Assembly (NCBI GenBank): GCA_964504915.1
Contig: CAZDFH010000008.1
Coordinates: forward strand, 7,347-71,346
Direction: 5' to 3'
Origin: CAJBLF01 sp964504915
GTDB lineage: Bacteria; Patescibacteriota; Gracilibacteria; Absconditabacterales; Absconditicoccaceae
Length of the DNA: 64,000 nucleotides
Shown here: one piece after another, positions 21,835-32,303 of the stretch
Position numbering within the stretch: the first letter of the stretch is position 1
Layout of the letters: the number at the start of each line of letters is the position of its first letter
Made by a program: the position numbers and the translations under genes
Notes under the pieces: model-generated
Told to the model about the DNA's origin: nothing
The model's database searches: none
Seen by the model: the letters and a program-made list of their open reading frames with translations, nothing else

Positions 21835-24438
21835 TTATTTGCTAGTAACTAATTCTTGCAAGGGGAGAGAAAGTAGATTTTTTTCTGCTGTTCATTTCAA
21901 GGCATCAAAACTATTTTGTCGATCTTGATCAGTAAGTCTACCTCCGCCATTTGCTTTGAATGGAGCTTGGTCTGGATAGAATTCGTACTGACTAAATATT
22001 GGTCACATTACGATTCTTGCTCCATTGATATCATTTATACTCAAAGCCATCATGTATGGTCTACCGACTGCTTCGTAGAGTGGTCCAAACTTTCCAGACG
22101 TGAAAATATCTGCGATGATTGATCCTCTTCTTTCCTTCTGAAGTGGATAACCAAATAGTTTTTGTGGAGTAGTAATCGTAGTCAGATTGTCTGAAGAGAG
22201 TCTCAAAGCATCAAAATCTTCATCACTTATTATTTCATTCTTCGTCTGAGCTACGGCTATTTTTTTGACGAGCTGAAGATAGTTTGAGAATTGTGTGTAT
22301 TGATCTCCTGTGAAAAATTTCGCTGTCTCTTGTGTTAGAGATAACAACTGATCTATAAGGTCAATGTTTGGTTCTACGTATCATTTTGGTACTGGTAATG
22401 CTGGTGGTTCTACAGGTATTACACAAGGGCCATTCCCACCACCACCCATTTCTGCATAGGCTTGTTTGACATACAATAATGTGTCATGTTTCAGCTCGGT
22501 ATAGCTTCATAAGAAGGTGTTGAGTAGTTTATTTTGATATAATGCATCGGCCATGAAGTAAGGAATATTATCTCCTCCGTTGATGAAGAGAGCTGTAAGC
22601 ATGCCAAGTCGTGTGTGGTAAACAGTTGTTCCAAAGTTGAATGTAGTCAGAATTTTATTTTTGGATACGTCTCATTTTACTTTATTGTATCCGGCAATCT
22701 GCTCTGGAGATATTCCAAATTGGGATTGATTTTTTTCTAGCCAAAGCTTTGCAAATTTCTGTGTCACTGGTGTGTTGAGCAAATTATCTGCTACCATCAA
22801 TGCACTCTGTACTCGTGGTTTGTATATGCTTTCTTTCTCTGCCGATCCTGCAGTAAACTGATCGAAGAATCGACTATCAATAGTAAATTTTTCTCCAAAG
22901 AAAATAAATCCTGCAGTCACATCTTTGGCTTGTTGCTCGGTCACCATTTGTTCTTCCGGCGTGGTATATGATGTCGACATGATTCTTTGTGGTCTGAGAG
23001 TCATAAGTTTTTTTTGTGTAGTGTCATTTATGCCTTGAAGAATTGCCTTGTCCGAAGCTCGTTTTTGATCTGTAATAAATTTTTGCATATCTGTGATATT
23101 TACATCGTCATCTTCTCCGATGAGCTTCTGAATGAAATTGTAAAATGTCGTAAATTGAGTGAGATCGTTACTCTTTATATTGTTGACCATGACTAATGCT
23201 GCTCCAGCTACGTCTTTGTCAGCGAAGAATAATTTTTCTCTCATCAGCCATTTCATAGCCATGAAGTAGGTCTTCAACAAACTATCGGTCGTATAATGTG
23301 CTCTTGGTTTGAATTGAGTGAAATCAAATTTTAATGTAGCAGCTCAGAAACTACTTTCAAGTGTAGGAGAAAATGTCTCTAGTAATATGTTTTTGCCATC
23401 AGAATTAGTCGCTTTGATAATCTCTGCTAGCATGTCTTTCGTTGCTTTTTGGTATGTTGTAGGTAATTTGGCAATGATCGTTTTTTGTCTTGCTATAATG
23501 AGCTGCTGTACTTGAGCATCACTTAAGTCTGCAGAAGCTTCTGGATCGCCACTCGTGCTATTATTGATTTTGTCGATTACCTCGTTGTTGGGCATCAGGA
23601 TAGCATAGGGGATAGACCGATATGCAGCAAGCAATTCGTAGTTTTTTTTCAGATTTTGGTCTGTGGCTTTCTGTGACAAGGTAAGAAATTTGGTAAATAA
23701 TGATTTTGATAAATCAGCAAGCATTGGTCTTGCTGTCGTTTCTTCAAAATATTTCAATGAATTATCAAATACTCTATGATAGAGATGGAGTAAAAGATCG
23801 CTGGTTACAAGAATGGTATTGTATGGATATCTTTGGTATGAGAGGGGACTTCATCATAATTTACTATAATTTGTTGCCCATTCATCACCCCCACCATCTG
23901 GGATACTTCCATCTCCCTCATAATTGGTCTGAAATATCATCTCTTCCAAGAAGCCACTATTTGCTTTGAATACAAGTCGACCGTGTTGAGTAAGAAAATC
24001 TTTTTGTGGAGTAGAAAATTCTAGTCCAAGTCCTTCTCCATTATATGTGCCACTGATGTCGAAGCTTGCATTTGCTTTGAATTGTTTGAGGGGAATTGTT
24101 TTAAGTTCTTTGCCGTCTTCCATGCTGGTAAATATAATCCCTGTTGTACAGTATTGTTCGTATTCGAAAGTATCTAAATTCATATTTTTTACTAGTTCTG
24201 CGTCGATGGTATATTTTGTTGTCCATACGTTGTGAAATCCATGCTGGATGGCATCTCGATTAGTCATCCCAGAGAGCTCCGGTTTGGTCATCTTTCGCGT
24301 ATAAGGATATTTCGTGGCTTGATTGGTCAGTAGAGAAAAAGTGCTCGTATTGGCTGTATCGGTAACTGATGTCTTGTTTGCACATCAAGTGACTACGAGA
24401 GCCATCGCAAGTAGTGATAAGAAGAAGATTTTTTTCAT
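21835..24438 (-). CDS. DUF3160-like lipoprotein
   Basis: Product of 867 aa. A lipoprotein signal ends in the lipobox VTGC near residue 19, where the Gly directly before Cys is a UGA codon. The mature part is soluble and helical. Blocks such as ILVTSDLLLHLYHRVFDNSL, YFMAMKWLMREKLFF and LRPQRIMSTSY resemble the DUF3160 family of secreted proteins of unknown function. About 60 residues before the C-terminal DUF segment a GGGGNGPC patch and a Pro-rich linker occur. It is the first gene of a two-gene operon with the MEMO-CapA fusion, and both would act outside the membrane. Confidence 0.8.
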
Positions 24439-24578
24439 GGCGAAAAGTAATGAGTAAAATCAGACTTGTCTGATGGATAATCATTTTATGTGAGTTTTCA
24501 ATTGCAAAAAATTGTGGTTTAGTATTCTTTCTCTTTTGATTTTAACGCTTCGCTAGAACCTAGAAATATATAATTATC

Positions 24579-24644
24579 CCACATCAAATGTTTCTTAGCT
24601 ACGGAGGCGCATTCAATGCGCCTCTACGGAAAATTGTGGTGTGG
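24579..24644. repeat. Palindromic MITE/REP-like element, copy 2
   Basis: The inner palindrome is GAGGCGCATTCAATGCGCCTC (24604-24624). The outer arms CCACATCAAA and TTGTGGTGTGG pair imperfectly. It is the reverse complement of the type at 7834-7901. Confidence 0.75.
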
Positions 24645-24678
24645 TCTTTTTTCTCGCTAATGGTTTCTTTTCATATAT

Positions 24679-26058
24679 CTATAGTTCGATTTGATCTTTG
24701 ATGCTTGGGATTTCACATATGAAATTCATCTCCTCTAATTTACTTTTTAATGCTACTTGTGCATTTCATTCTCCATGGACGATGAACGTTTTAACTGGTG
24801 GTTTCGTAAATCCTTTTGCTCGTCTGATGAGTTGATCGGCATCTGCGTGACCGGAGAATCAGTTAATCTTGTCTATTTCAAGATTCACGTCTAATTCCAG
24901 TCCCATCAATCTGACCTTCTTTTCTCATTCCAAAATATATCTTCCCAATGTTCATTCAGCTTGATATCAGACAAATAGTAAGGTATTTTTTTCGTTTTCG
25001 AGTCCATGCTCTAAATGATATCTGATCCTGCCTGCAGTACACATTCAGTTTCCTGCGATGATAATACATGGATCTGCATAAGTATTTAATTTCTGAGAAT
25101 CCCTGGCACTTTCTGTACATACAAGTTGTGGAAAATCAAATGCATGTGGATATTTCTTAGCAGCTTCTTCATCGTACAATTCTGTATGCTTTTTGAAAAT
25201 CTCTGTGGCCTTGATCGATAAAGGACTATCCAAGAAAATTTTTTCTATGGGGAATAGTCACTTACTAATAATGATATTAAAGAAGTAGAGGAGCTCTTGT
25301 GTTCTTTCTACAGAAAATGATGGAATCAATAATTTTCCTCATTTCTTAAATGTCTCTGTCGTATATTCCAATAATAATTCTTCTTTGCCAGCAGTATCTT
25401 CATGTAGTCTATCGCCGTAGGTAGATTCCATAAATAAATAGTCTGCGTTTTGTATCAACGTTGGATCTTGCACGATGGGCGTGTTTCGTTGCCCGATATC
25501 TCATGAAAAGACTAACTTCGTCTGTTTGTTGTTTTCTGTAACAAAAACTTCTATACTGGCTGACCCCATGATATGTCCGGCATCGACGAATCTGGCTTGG
25601 ATGGTGTCTGTAATGGTCTTGAGCTCGCCGTATTTGATAGTACTAAAGAGTGGTAGACACGCTTTGGCTTCTATCAATGTATACAGTGGCTGCCTTGGTT
25701 TCTCGTGAGTATACTTTCTTCTCTTATTCTCTTCTTCTATATTTTTTTCTTGGATGGTCGCACTATCTTCCAATATGATTTCACAGATATCTATGGTTGC
25801 GGAGGTTGCATAAATCTTTCATGTAAATCCATTTTTTGCTAATTTGGGAATCAGTCCACAGTGGTCAATATGTGCGTGAGTAAGTAGAACGAAATCTATT
25901 TCTTTGGGATCAAAAAGAAATGGATCGTAATTGCGTTTCATCACGTCTTTGGGTCACTGAAACATTCCACAGTCGACGAGGAATTTAGTATTTCCAGTCT
26001 CAATGTAGTAGCAAGATCAGGTGACAATTTTAGCAGCTCCGCAGAAAGTCAGTTTCAT
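24679..26058 (-). CDS. Beta-CASP metallo-beta-lactamase RNase (RMMBL)
   Basis: Product of 459 aa. The zinc motif THAHIDHCGLIPKL, then YGDRLHED, the beta-CASP blocks SPLSIKATEIFKKH and GNGMCTAGRIRYHLEH, and the RMMBL end GFSGHADADQLI with FIVHGE are present. This is the layout of bacterial YsiA/MbfA-type and archaeal CPSF-like RNases, which cut or trim RNA in the cytoplasm. The Gly of AGN-G-MCTAGRI and of the FSGDIGQRNTP join are UGA. It is monocistronic, with about 400 bp of repeat-bearing DNA upstream. Confidence 0.9.
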
Positions 26059-26243
26059 ATTTTGGTTTATGACATAAAGATGAAGTAAAAATATATTACT
26101 CCAATTGCGGTAGTTTTCAATATCATTTATTGTATATCTTTTTTTCAATTATATTTTTCTTCTTGGTTTGAACCTTTTTTCTGTAGGATATATTTTACAA
26201 TACTCTTTTTCTGGTGCCTCCCGGCGGGGGCCCTACGGGGTAT

Positions 26244-26346
26244 TACTTTTTGGCATTGCCCCAAAAAGTAATCAAAAAAGTCTAGGCCTCGCAGTCCGCC
26301 ATGTTGCTCGGCCGTTGGTTTGCTTAGTCGTATTCTGTCTTCCAGC
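26244..26346. repeat. TACTTTTTGGCATTGCCC repeat, copy 2 (in a 400-bp gap)
   Basis: It shares four blocks with 19097-19220. Here the first block forms a hairpin, TTACTTTTTGG...CCAAAAAGTAA. GC-rich runs (CCCGGCGGGGG, CCCTACGGGG) precede it. The rest of 26059-26458 shows no gene. Confidence 0.7.
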
Positions 26347-26458
26347 CCTCCCTCACGGCAGACAAGTTTAAAAATACTATAATAAAATTATTGTTGCCCT
26401 GTGGCAATCATTACTGCCTTCCCGGCAATGATACGGATTGGTTCGCTATGGAGATTTT

Positions 26459-26869
26459 TTATTTTTCTGTCTTAAAAGCAAAATCTATCTTAATTGATTT
26501 GTCATACAACGGGATTATAAATTCCATCCAAAATCAGCCATGCGTGAGACATCGTTCAATCAATGTCTTATTGAGGAATGGCTCATCTTCCACTTCTTGT
26601 GGTAAGATGAAATCGTTATTGAAAAGCATCACTTTCGCCTTGAGTGGTGCTTCTACGAAGATGAGTACCTGGCAATGAATCACTTCTGGTAAAGTTTCTT
26701 CTAATACGTAGCCAATTAATTTTTTCTCTTTGAGCTCAGCAATATCTTTGCGAGTAAGCTCGATATCATCACAAGAAAAAATAATCTTGTCTGAGATTTT
26801 GGACGATTCGTGATCGAAGACGGCGTTGAGTTGCATGGAGATTTGTTGATATGGTAAAAACTTATTCAT
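26459..26869 (-). CDS. Hypothetical protein (136 aa)
   Basis: The start codon overlaps the end of the DUF1697 gene by 8 bp (GAATGAATAA), so translation is coupled. The product is a small soluble alpha/beta protein with a charged middle (IELTRKDIAELKEKKLIGYVLEE). One UGA near the end (LTHG-Gly-FW) extends it by 22 residues beyond the standard-code stop; TAA ends it. I do not recognise the family. Confidence 0.75.
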
Positions 26870-27398
26870 TCATTAGTTCTAGAATTTTTCTTGTGGTATT
26901 GATGTTTCTTACTGTCATTTCTTTGTATTCTGGACGAGAAGATAATTTTATCATATTTGATTTCGTAATACTGTCTATTTTTGCTGATCGGAATATTACT
27001 CATGGATGATAGCTTATTTCTTCAATGTCTTTTTTAATTTCAAATTTTGTGAGTATATTTTTGCTATCAATCTGATCACTTAAAAAAATAACATTGTGCT
27101 TTCGTTCTTCATTTTCAAATATTTTTGGGAGATGATTGATTGTATCTTGCATATCCTTTTTTGATCTTACTAGAACTTTTGCCGTATAATGAAATCTACT
27201 GGAAAGTAATTTTTCTAAATTCTTTTCTATGATATTTTTCTGTGTTATTTCTGACTGGAAAATAACATTGCCACTTTGAATATATGTTTTTACTGATTGA
27301 AATCCTGCTTGTGCAATCGTATCGCGTAGGTCTTCCATCTTGATGATGTTGTTCCCACCAACATTTATGCCTCTTAACAATGCAACATAGATACTCAT
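26862..27398 (-). CDS. DUF1697 family protein
   Basis: Product of 178 aa, the family's usual length. The N-terminus YVALLRGINVGGNNIIKMEDLR and the block VKTYIQSGNVIFQSE are hallmarks of DUF1697 proteins, which adopt a ferredoxin-like fold and whose function is unknown. The C-terminal GVIFRSAKIDSITKSN segment is reached only by reading UGA as Gly at 26999. It lies downstream of the BAHD-like gene on the same strand (15-bp gap) and overlaps the next gene. Confidence 0.88.
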
Positions 27399-27413
27399 GA
27401 TTTTTCTAAATTT

Positions 27414-28682
27414 TTAAAATATCCCCATCTTTTTTATATATTTAGTTAACGTCCCTGCAACGTATACTTCTACTCCTCCTGTCTGGTGTGGGGCAGGCCA
27501 AATCACTATTTGATCTCATAGATCATGGGGAATGACTTGTATGGGCATCCCTTGTCAGAAATCTGGTTTGTAGATCGGGAGTGTAGAGAAATTATTTATA
27601 TAAAATGTAGTTGGTTTTTTGGTATTCATTCCGATAACGTTGAATGGGGCTAATGGAACTTTTTGATGCATGACGTTGATATTTATGTCAAATAATTCTG
27701 TGAGTTCTGGTGATGGTTTTTGAAGTTTTGGTATTAGTGTATCCTGAATGATCTGAGCAATGTCTTCCAAAGAAGTCGCTGCAGAAAATTCTTGTGTGGT
27801 TATGGTCATTGAAGCGTTACCTACAAATGACATAGGGATACTGGCTATACGATCACGGACATTTACTACCGTGACTTGTGAACATTTCGTATCTGCGGAT
27901 AGTCAGATATTTTCTATACATTTTTTCGTCAGGTAGGCAGAAAGTGCTACGTGTGTACTACATGAAAGATTCTTTTTGTCTTGAATATCTTTCTTTATCT
28001 TACTGAGATCATTCCATGAAAAGTATTGTGGGCTACTTCTTTTTTTTGTCCTGCCGAGAAATGTAGTCCATATCAGCATAACTAGAGATCCCAATCAAAG
28101 TTTTATCCATCCGTGATGAAGGGCAGATGTTAGTATATGTTCTTTGGTGCTTGTTCTGGGTTGCGAGATACATGATTGATCGAGTAGTGGAAGATCAATG
28201 TCTTGGTTTCTAGATAATTTCCCTCGATGTTCTACCATGCGGTAAAAGCTTTGTCCATCCATACAGGCATGCGAGCATTGTACGCTTAGTACATAGCCAT
28301 CTTTGAGCTTGGTGATATTGATATTCATAGGTGCTTGTTTTCCTGCTATCACTTTTTTTGTTGATATATTGGATGCGAAATATTCCCTTGGATTTTTGAT
28401 ATGAGGAATATCTTTTATAGATATATTTTTTTCTTCTCTCGTTTGAAATTCTACGCCTTCATTTGTATAGATAATCTCATTTCTGTCTTTAATTCTTCAG
28501 GCGAGATGCGGATAATAGACGAGCAATTTTTTTAGTCAATTTTTCATAAGTTCTATATTTGGTTCGCTATCAAATATTCGTGTCCCGCAAATGGACATTC
28601 TTTTGCATACTTTGTCTAATTCGGAAAATTGCCAAATCATTTTTGGATGAATATTTTTTTCTGCTTGAATGAGATTTGTCAT
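27414..28682 (-). CDS. BAHD-family acyltransferase homolog
   Basis: Product of 422 aa. The order of motifs matches plant-type BAHD acyltransferases: LDKVCKR near the N-terminus, LKKLLVYYPHLAGRI, GVEFQTRE, the catalytic HxxxDG motif HACMDG (H138, D142) and DFGQG (374-378), the equivalent of DFGWG, with its middle Gly encoded by UGA. Length is close to the plant enzymes. BAHD enzymes transfer acyl groups from acyl-CoA to alcohols or amines. No CoA ligase is nearby, so substrate is unknown. A condensation-domain-like enzyme is the alternative, but DFGQG and the N-terminal blocks favour BAHD. It lies 22 bp after the deaminase gene. Confidence 0.8.
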
Positions 28683-28704
28683 TATTTTTCTTGAAGTAGA
28701 TAAA

Positions 28705-29703
28705 TTATTTCCCAATTGCTTCGATCATCTTTTTCTTACTTTCTTCATCCAAAAAACTTCCTGCAAATGAATTCTTCGCTAGCTGGATAATATCGGCTTC
28801 AGATAAATGCAATGCCTCAGCGATTGCGATATAATTTTCTTCTATATATCATCCGAAATATGCTGGATCGTCAGAATTGACAGTTACTATTACTCATTTT
28901 TCCATCATTATCTTTAATGGATGCCTGGTCAGATCTGGGACAACTTTGAGTTTGAAATTGGAAAGTGGACACATGGTGAGGGGTATTTTTCCTTCTGCTA
29001 ATCTTTGGATTAATTTCTCGTCATATAATGCATTATCGCCATGATCTATTCTGGAAACTTTCAAAAGATTAATCGCTTCCCAGATATATTCGACTGGTCA
29101 TTCTTCGCCAGCATGAGCTACCGTGAGCAATCATTCATTTCTTGCTTTCTCGAATACTTTCTCAAACTTTTTTGGCGGATTTCCGACTTCGGAAGAATCC
29201 AGTCCCACGGCCGTAATCCGGTCTTTGTAGGGGAGTGCTTCGTCGAGGGTTTTCAGGGCAGACGCTTCGTCCAAATGTCTGAGGAAACAAAGAATTATTT
29301 TGTAACTTATGCCTAGTTTTTTTTGTCCATCTTCTAGTGCGGTGTGAATTCATTGTATCACGGTGTCGAAATTGATCCCTCTGTCTGTATGTGTCTGTGG
29401 GTCGAAGAAGATTTCCGTGTGGACCACATTCTGTGTGTGTATTTTCTCCAGATACGCTCGTGTGAGGTCATAGAAGTCCTGCTGCGTGATAAGCACACTC
29501 GCTCCCTGATAATAGATGTCGAGAAAATCTTGAAGATTATTAAAATTGTATGCTTTTCTGAGTTCTTCAACGGATGCATATTTTAGTGGAATGTTGTTTT
29601 TCTTTGCTAGCTGAAATACCAATTCTGGTTCCAAAGTTCCTTCAATATGAAGGTGAAGTTCCGCTTTGGGGATGGTATGAATGAAAGAAGAAAGTGATGA
29701 CAT
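28705..29703 (-). CDS. add: Adenosine/adenine deaminase
   Basis: Product of 332 aa. It has the zinc site HLHIEGTLEP near residue 17, AHAGEEGPVEYIWEAI, RIDHG and NSDDPAYFGGYIEENY. The last motif is typical of the adenine deaminase (Aah1-like) branch, so the free base may be the real substrate. It deaminates adenosine to inosine or adenine to hypoxanthine in purine salvage. UGA encodes several glycines, including the one after DTVIQ. The genes before and after on this strand are close, suggesting one transcription unit from about 31.4 to 26.5 kb. Confidence 0.9.
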
Positions 29704-29746
29704 GAATCTATGATTAATAACTAAATTCTATCTCAGATATTGTACT

Positions 29747-30379
29747 TTATTTCTTGACTAAAGCATTCATTGCACTTTTAATCTGTTTCTCAAAATTATT
29801 GTCCATCTCCAATACGGGCAGTTTATATTTCTTTGCTTCTTTTTCAAAATATTTGGAGTACTTAGCAATCATTTTCGCAATTTTATGAAATGTCTCCTCT
29901 TGCTTTGTCTTTCTAATGATTCGATCATTTGGAGTGGTGGATTTGTGGATATCTTGTACAAATTTTTTCTCATCGTTTTTTACTAGGAAAATTGTTCTAA
30001 TATGTTCCGCTCAGAATTTTTTGATAATCTTACTCACAATTTCTGGAGTCACTTGATATCCCTCGATGATATAATCATCTTTATCGATGATTGATGTCTG
30101 GGCCATCATGCTTATCGCTTTGTACGAAGTTTTTCCTTGCTGTATATATCACTCGACAATCGAAGCACTTGTATGATTAGTGTAAAAAACATCATTAGAA
30201 TCGCCTCTTACATATCCATGAGGAAAGGCTTTTTTGTGATTGGCCTTGTCTATGTATGTTCGTGCAATATTCTCTAATGTATCTGCAGAAATCCGAGGGA
30301 TAGATGTACTCTTACTCAATATTTTTGCTAATGTGGTCTTCCCACATTTTGGTGGACCACCGATTAAATAAACTGTCAT
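29747..30379 (-). CDS. P-loop kinase-like protein
   Basis: Product of 210 aa. It begins with YLIGGPPKCGKTTLAKIL, a clear Walker A, followed by RISADTLE. Later DDYIIEGYQVTPE may be the substrate or Walker B side. The shape recalls small nucleotide or sugar kinases and zeta-toxin-like kinases, but no substrate motif is diagnostic. The C-terminal third is Lys-rich and helical. Two UGA codons occur (after SASIVE and within YIQQG). It sits between the MltG and deaminase genes. Confidence 0.7.
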
Positions 30380-30403
30380 ATTGATTGGTGATTGTATAAA
30401 AAT

Positions 30404-31426
30404 TTATTTCAAATATTGCTTATTCGCATTATGTTCCTCTAACGTCCTTCCATAATGAATCGTTCCATCGCTTCCATGCAAGTAAAATAAATAATCAGTC
30501 GCCTGGGGATGTAAGACGGCAACTATACTTTCTACGGTTGGATTGGAAATCGGTTGTGGTGGAAGTCATCATTTTTTTCTTGTGTTGTAAGGATTATTTT
30601 CATCGCTAATGTTTTTGGCGATGACGTTGGGAGTACAGGTAGCGTAGGGTTGATGTAAACCGTAACACAGGGTGATATCCGCGTCGAGTTTCATTCAGAT
30701 GTTTAGTCTTTTGAAGAAGATCCCGGCGACCGTTGCTTTGTTCGCGTTGTTCCTTTCCTCTTTTTCTACGATGCTGGCGAGGATCATATTCTGATATCGA
30801 TTGGTACTGGAAATTTCGGATTGATGTGTATCTCGAACTCTTTTTTTGAATGTTTCCAATTGTAGGTAAACTAATTGATCTACAATATTATTTACGGCAT
30901 CTAGATTATAGGTGTCAGGATATAAGAATCATTCCAATGTCGTTAGTGGAATGTTGATATTTGAAAGAAAGGGATATTTGGCTTGATACTTGGCGATAAT
31001 TGTCGGATCGGTTACTAGCGCAATATATTCTCATTGATTGATGATTCATTTTTTCGTTAGGCTTGCGTCGATGTCGTAGATGGATCGTCATTCGAGGACG
31101 GTGATTTTGATATATTTGTTGCTTGGGCCGGCAAGGATAGTCTGGATAAATTGGCTCTTGCTATAATGACCGGAGAATTCGTAGGTGCCTGGCTCGAGTT
31201 GTGAGAAGTCTACGTGATGTGTCTTGATATAGACTTTCAATCTGGCCTGGTTTCGTGATGAGAGTGGCTTTATCAAGCTGCTTATTGTCCCCCCGGGGAG
31301 AATTTTAATTTCTGCGTTCAAGGAAAATCCTTTCCCCCAAATATATCGCAGGACACAGATCACGAGCAGAATCACGATTCGGATTCCGGATTTCTTTTTC
31401 TTGGCTGGCTTGTTGAAAGTGGGCAT
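30404..31426 (-). CDS. mltG: Endolytic murein transglycosylase MltG (YceG-like)
   Basis: Product of 340 aa. One N-terminal transmembrane helix (about residues 15-33) is followed by a LysM-like segment (LPGGTISSLIKPL) and the YceG domain. The catalytic stretch ILASIVEKEERN, then VAGIFFKRLNIGMKLDADITLCYGL, YNTRKKGGLPPQPISNP and YLFYLHGSDGTIHYGRTLEEH are family signatures. It cuts nascent glycan strands at the membrane. The UGA after KITVLE is the Gly joining to RSIYDID. It is the first gene of the minus-strand cluster. Confidence 0.92.
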
Positions 31427-31437
31427 CTTACTTCGAA

Positions 31438-31610
31438 TGTTAAATGTTAAATGTTGAATGTTGAATGTTTTTCTTTTTTTATTTTAGTTTTCAAACCCCC
31501 TCATTCCCCCTTATCCCACTGGATTCCCTTCGGTCACAGGGGGACTATAATGTTTTTTATATATGTTTTTCCTTTGGCCCGCCCTGTGAAGGGAGTGTCG
31601 GGGAGGGTTT
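31438..31610. repeat. GTTAAATG tandem run plus C/G-rich inverted repeat
   Basis: 31438-31467 carries tandem GTTAAATG/GTTGAATG units. Then AAACCCCCTCATTCCCCCTT (31493-31512) faces GGGAGTGTCGGGGAGGGTTT (ending at 31610) as an imperfect inverted repeat. No gene is seen in 31427-31701. Confidence 0.55.
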
Positions 31611-31701
31611 GTTAACAAAAAAATAAAAAAAAAATCTCACAAGCAAATATATATATTTCAATTTCTTTTGCTAAGCTAATTTACTTGACTTTTTCTTCTA
31701 A

Positions 31702-32109
31702 ATGGGTAAATGCTTATTTGTAGTTTTATTCGGTATCCTATGAGCTATGCCAACTTGAGAAATTTTTACTGCAAACATTGATAAGAAAACTAGGCAGTTA
31801 ACTATTATATGTGATTATACAGTTAATGAAGTTGCTAGTATGTTCGTAGATTTCTTGAATGAACCAAAGGATGGTCGGCATCACGCTTCGAAATATGGCA
31901 TCAAAGAACAGGGAAATGATATGGTGGAAATAACTTATGGTGGAGAAGACGAAAGATGCGGAGGTGGTCCAGGTAGACAGCAGGCCTTTGTTATGAAAGA
32001 AGGGAATGCTATTAGTATTATTGACGCTCCCGTAGGAGTGGGAATTGATGATATAGAATCTGAATATAAAAGACTATGTGAAAGTTTAAGGGTTACACTA
32101 GAAGATTAG
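31702..32109 (+). CDS. Small secreted hypothetical protein (135 aa)
   Basis: A short hydrophobic leader (CLFVVLFGILGAMPTG, with two UGA glycines) precedes a mixed alpha/beta domain with a Gly-rich acidic loop (YGGEDERCGGGPGRQQ). It ends with TAG. No family is recognised. Without the UGA readings the leader is lost, and the standard-code start would lie 46 codons later. It precedes ppdK on the same strand with a gap of about 190 bp. Confidence 0.7.
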
Positions 32110-32303
32110 GAAAAAGCTATTTAGCTGTCAGGAGAAGTGGATTTTGTTCCATTTTTTCTTTTTCCCTTGAAAATCGCCAGCAATCCTATATGATGTAGTC
32201 AAGGACATAAACACTTCTTATTATATGTCTATAAGTGTCTACAATTACTGTCCATTGGCAGTGATTTTTATTCACGACATTTTTATTCTTTATATTTATT
32301 GGT

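Noticed and set aside
29041..29586. Plus-strand ORFs over the deaminase gene
   Set aside because: Antisense to adenosine/adenine deaminase, whose zinc and active-site motifs are complete.
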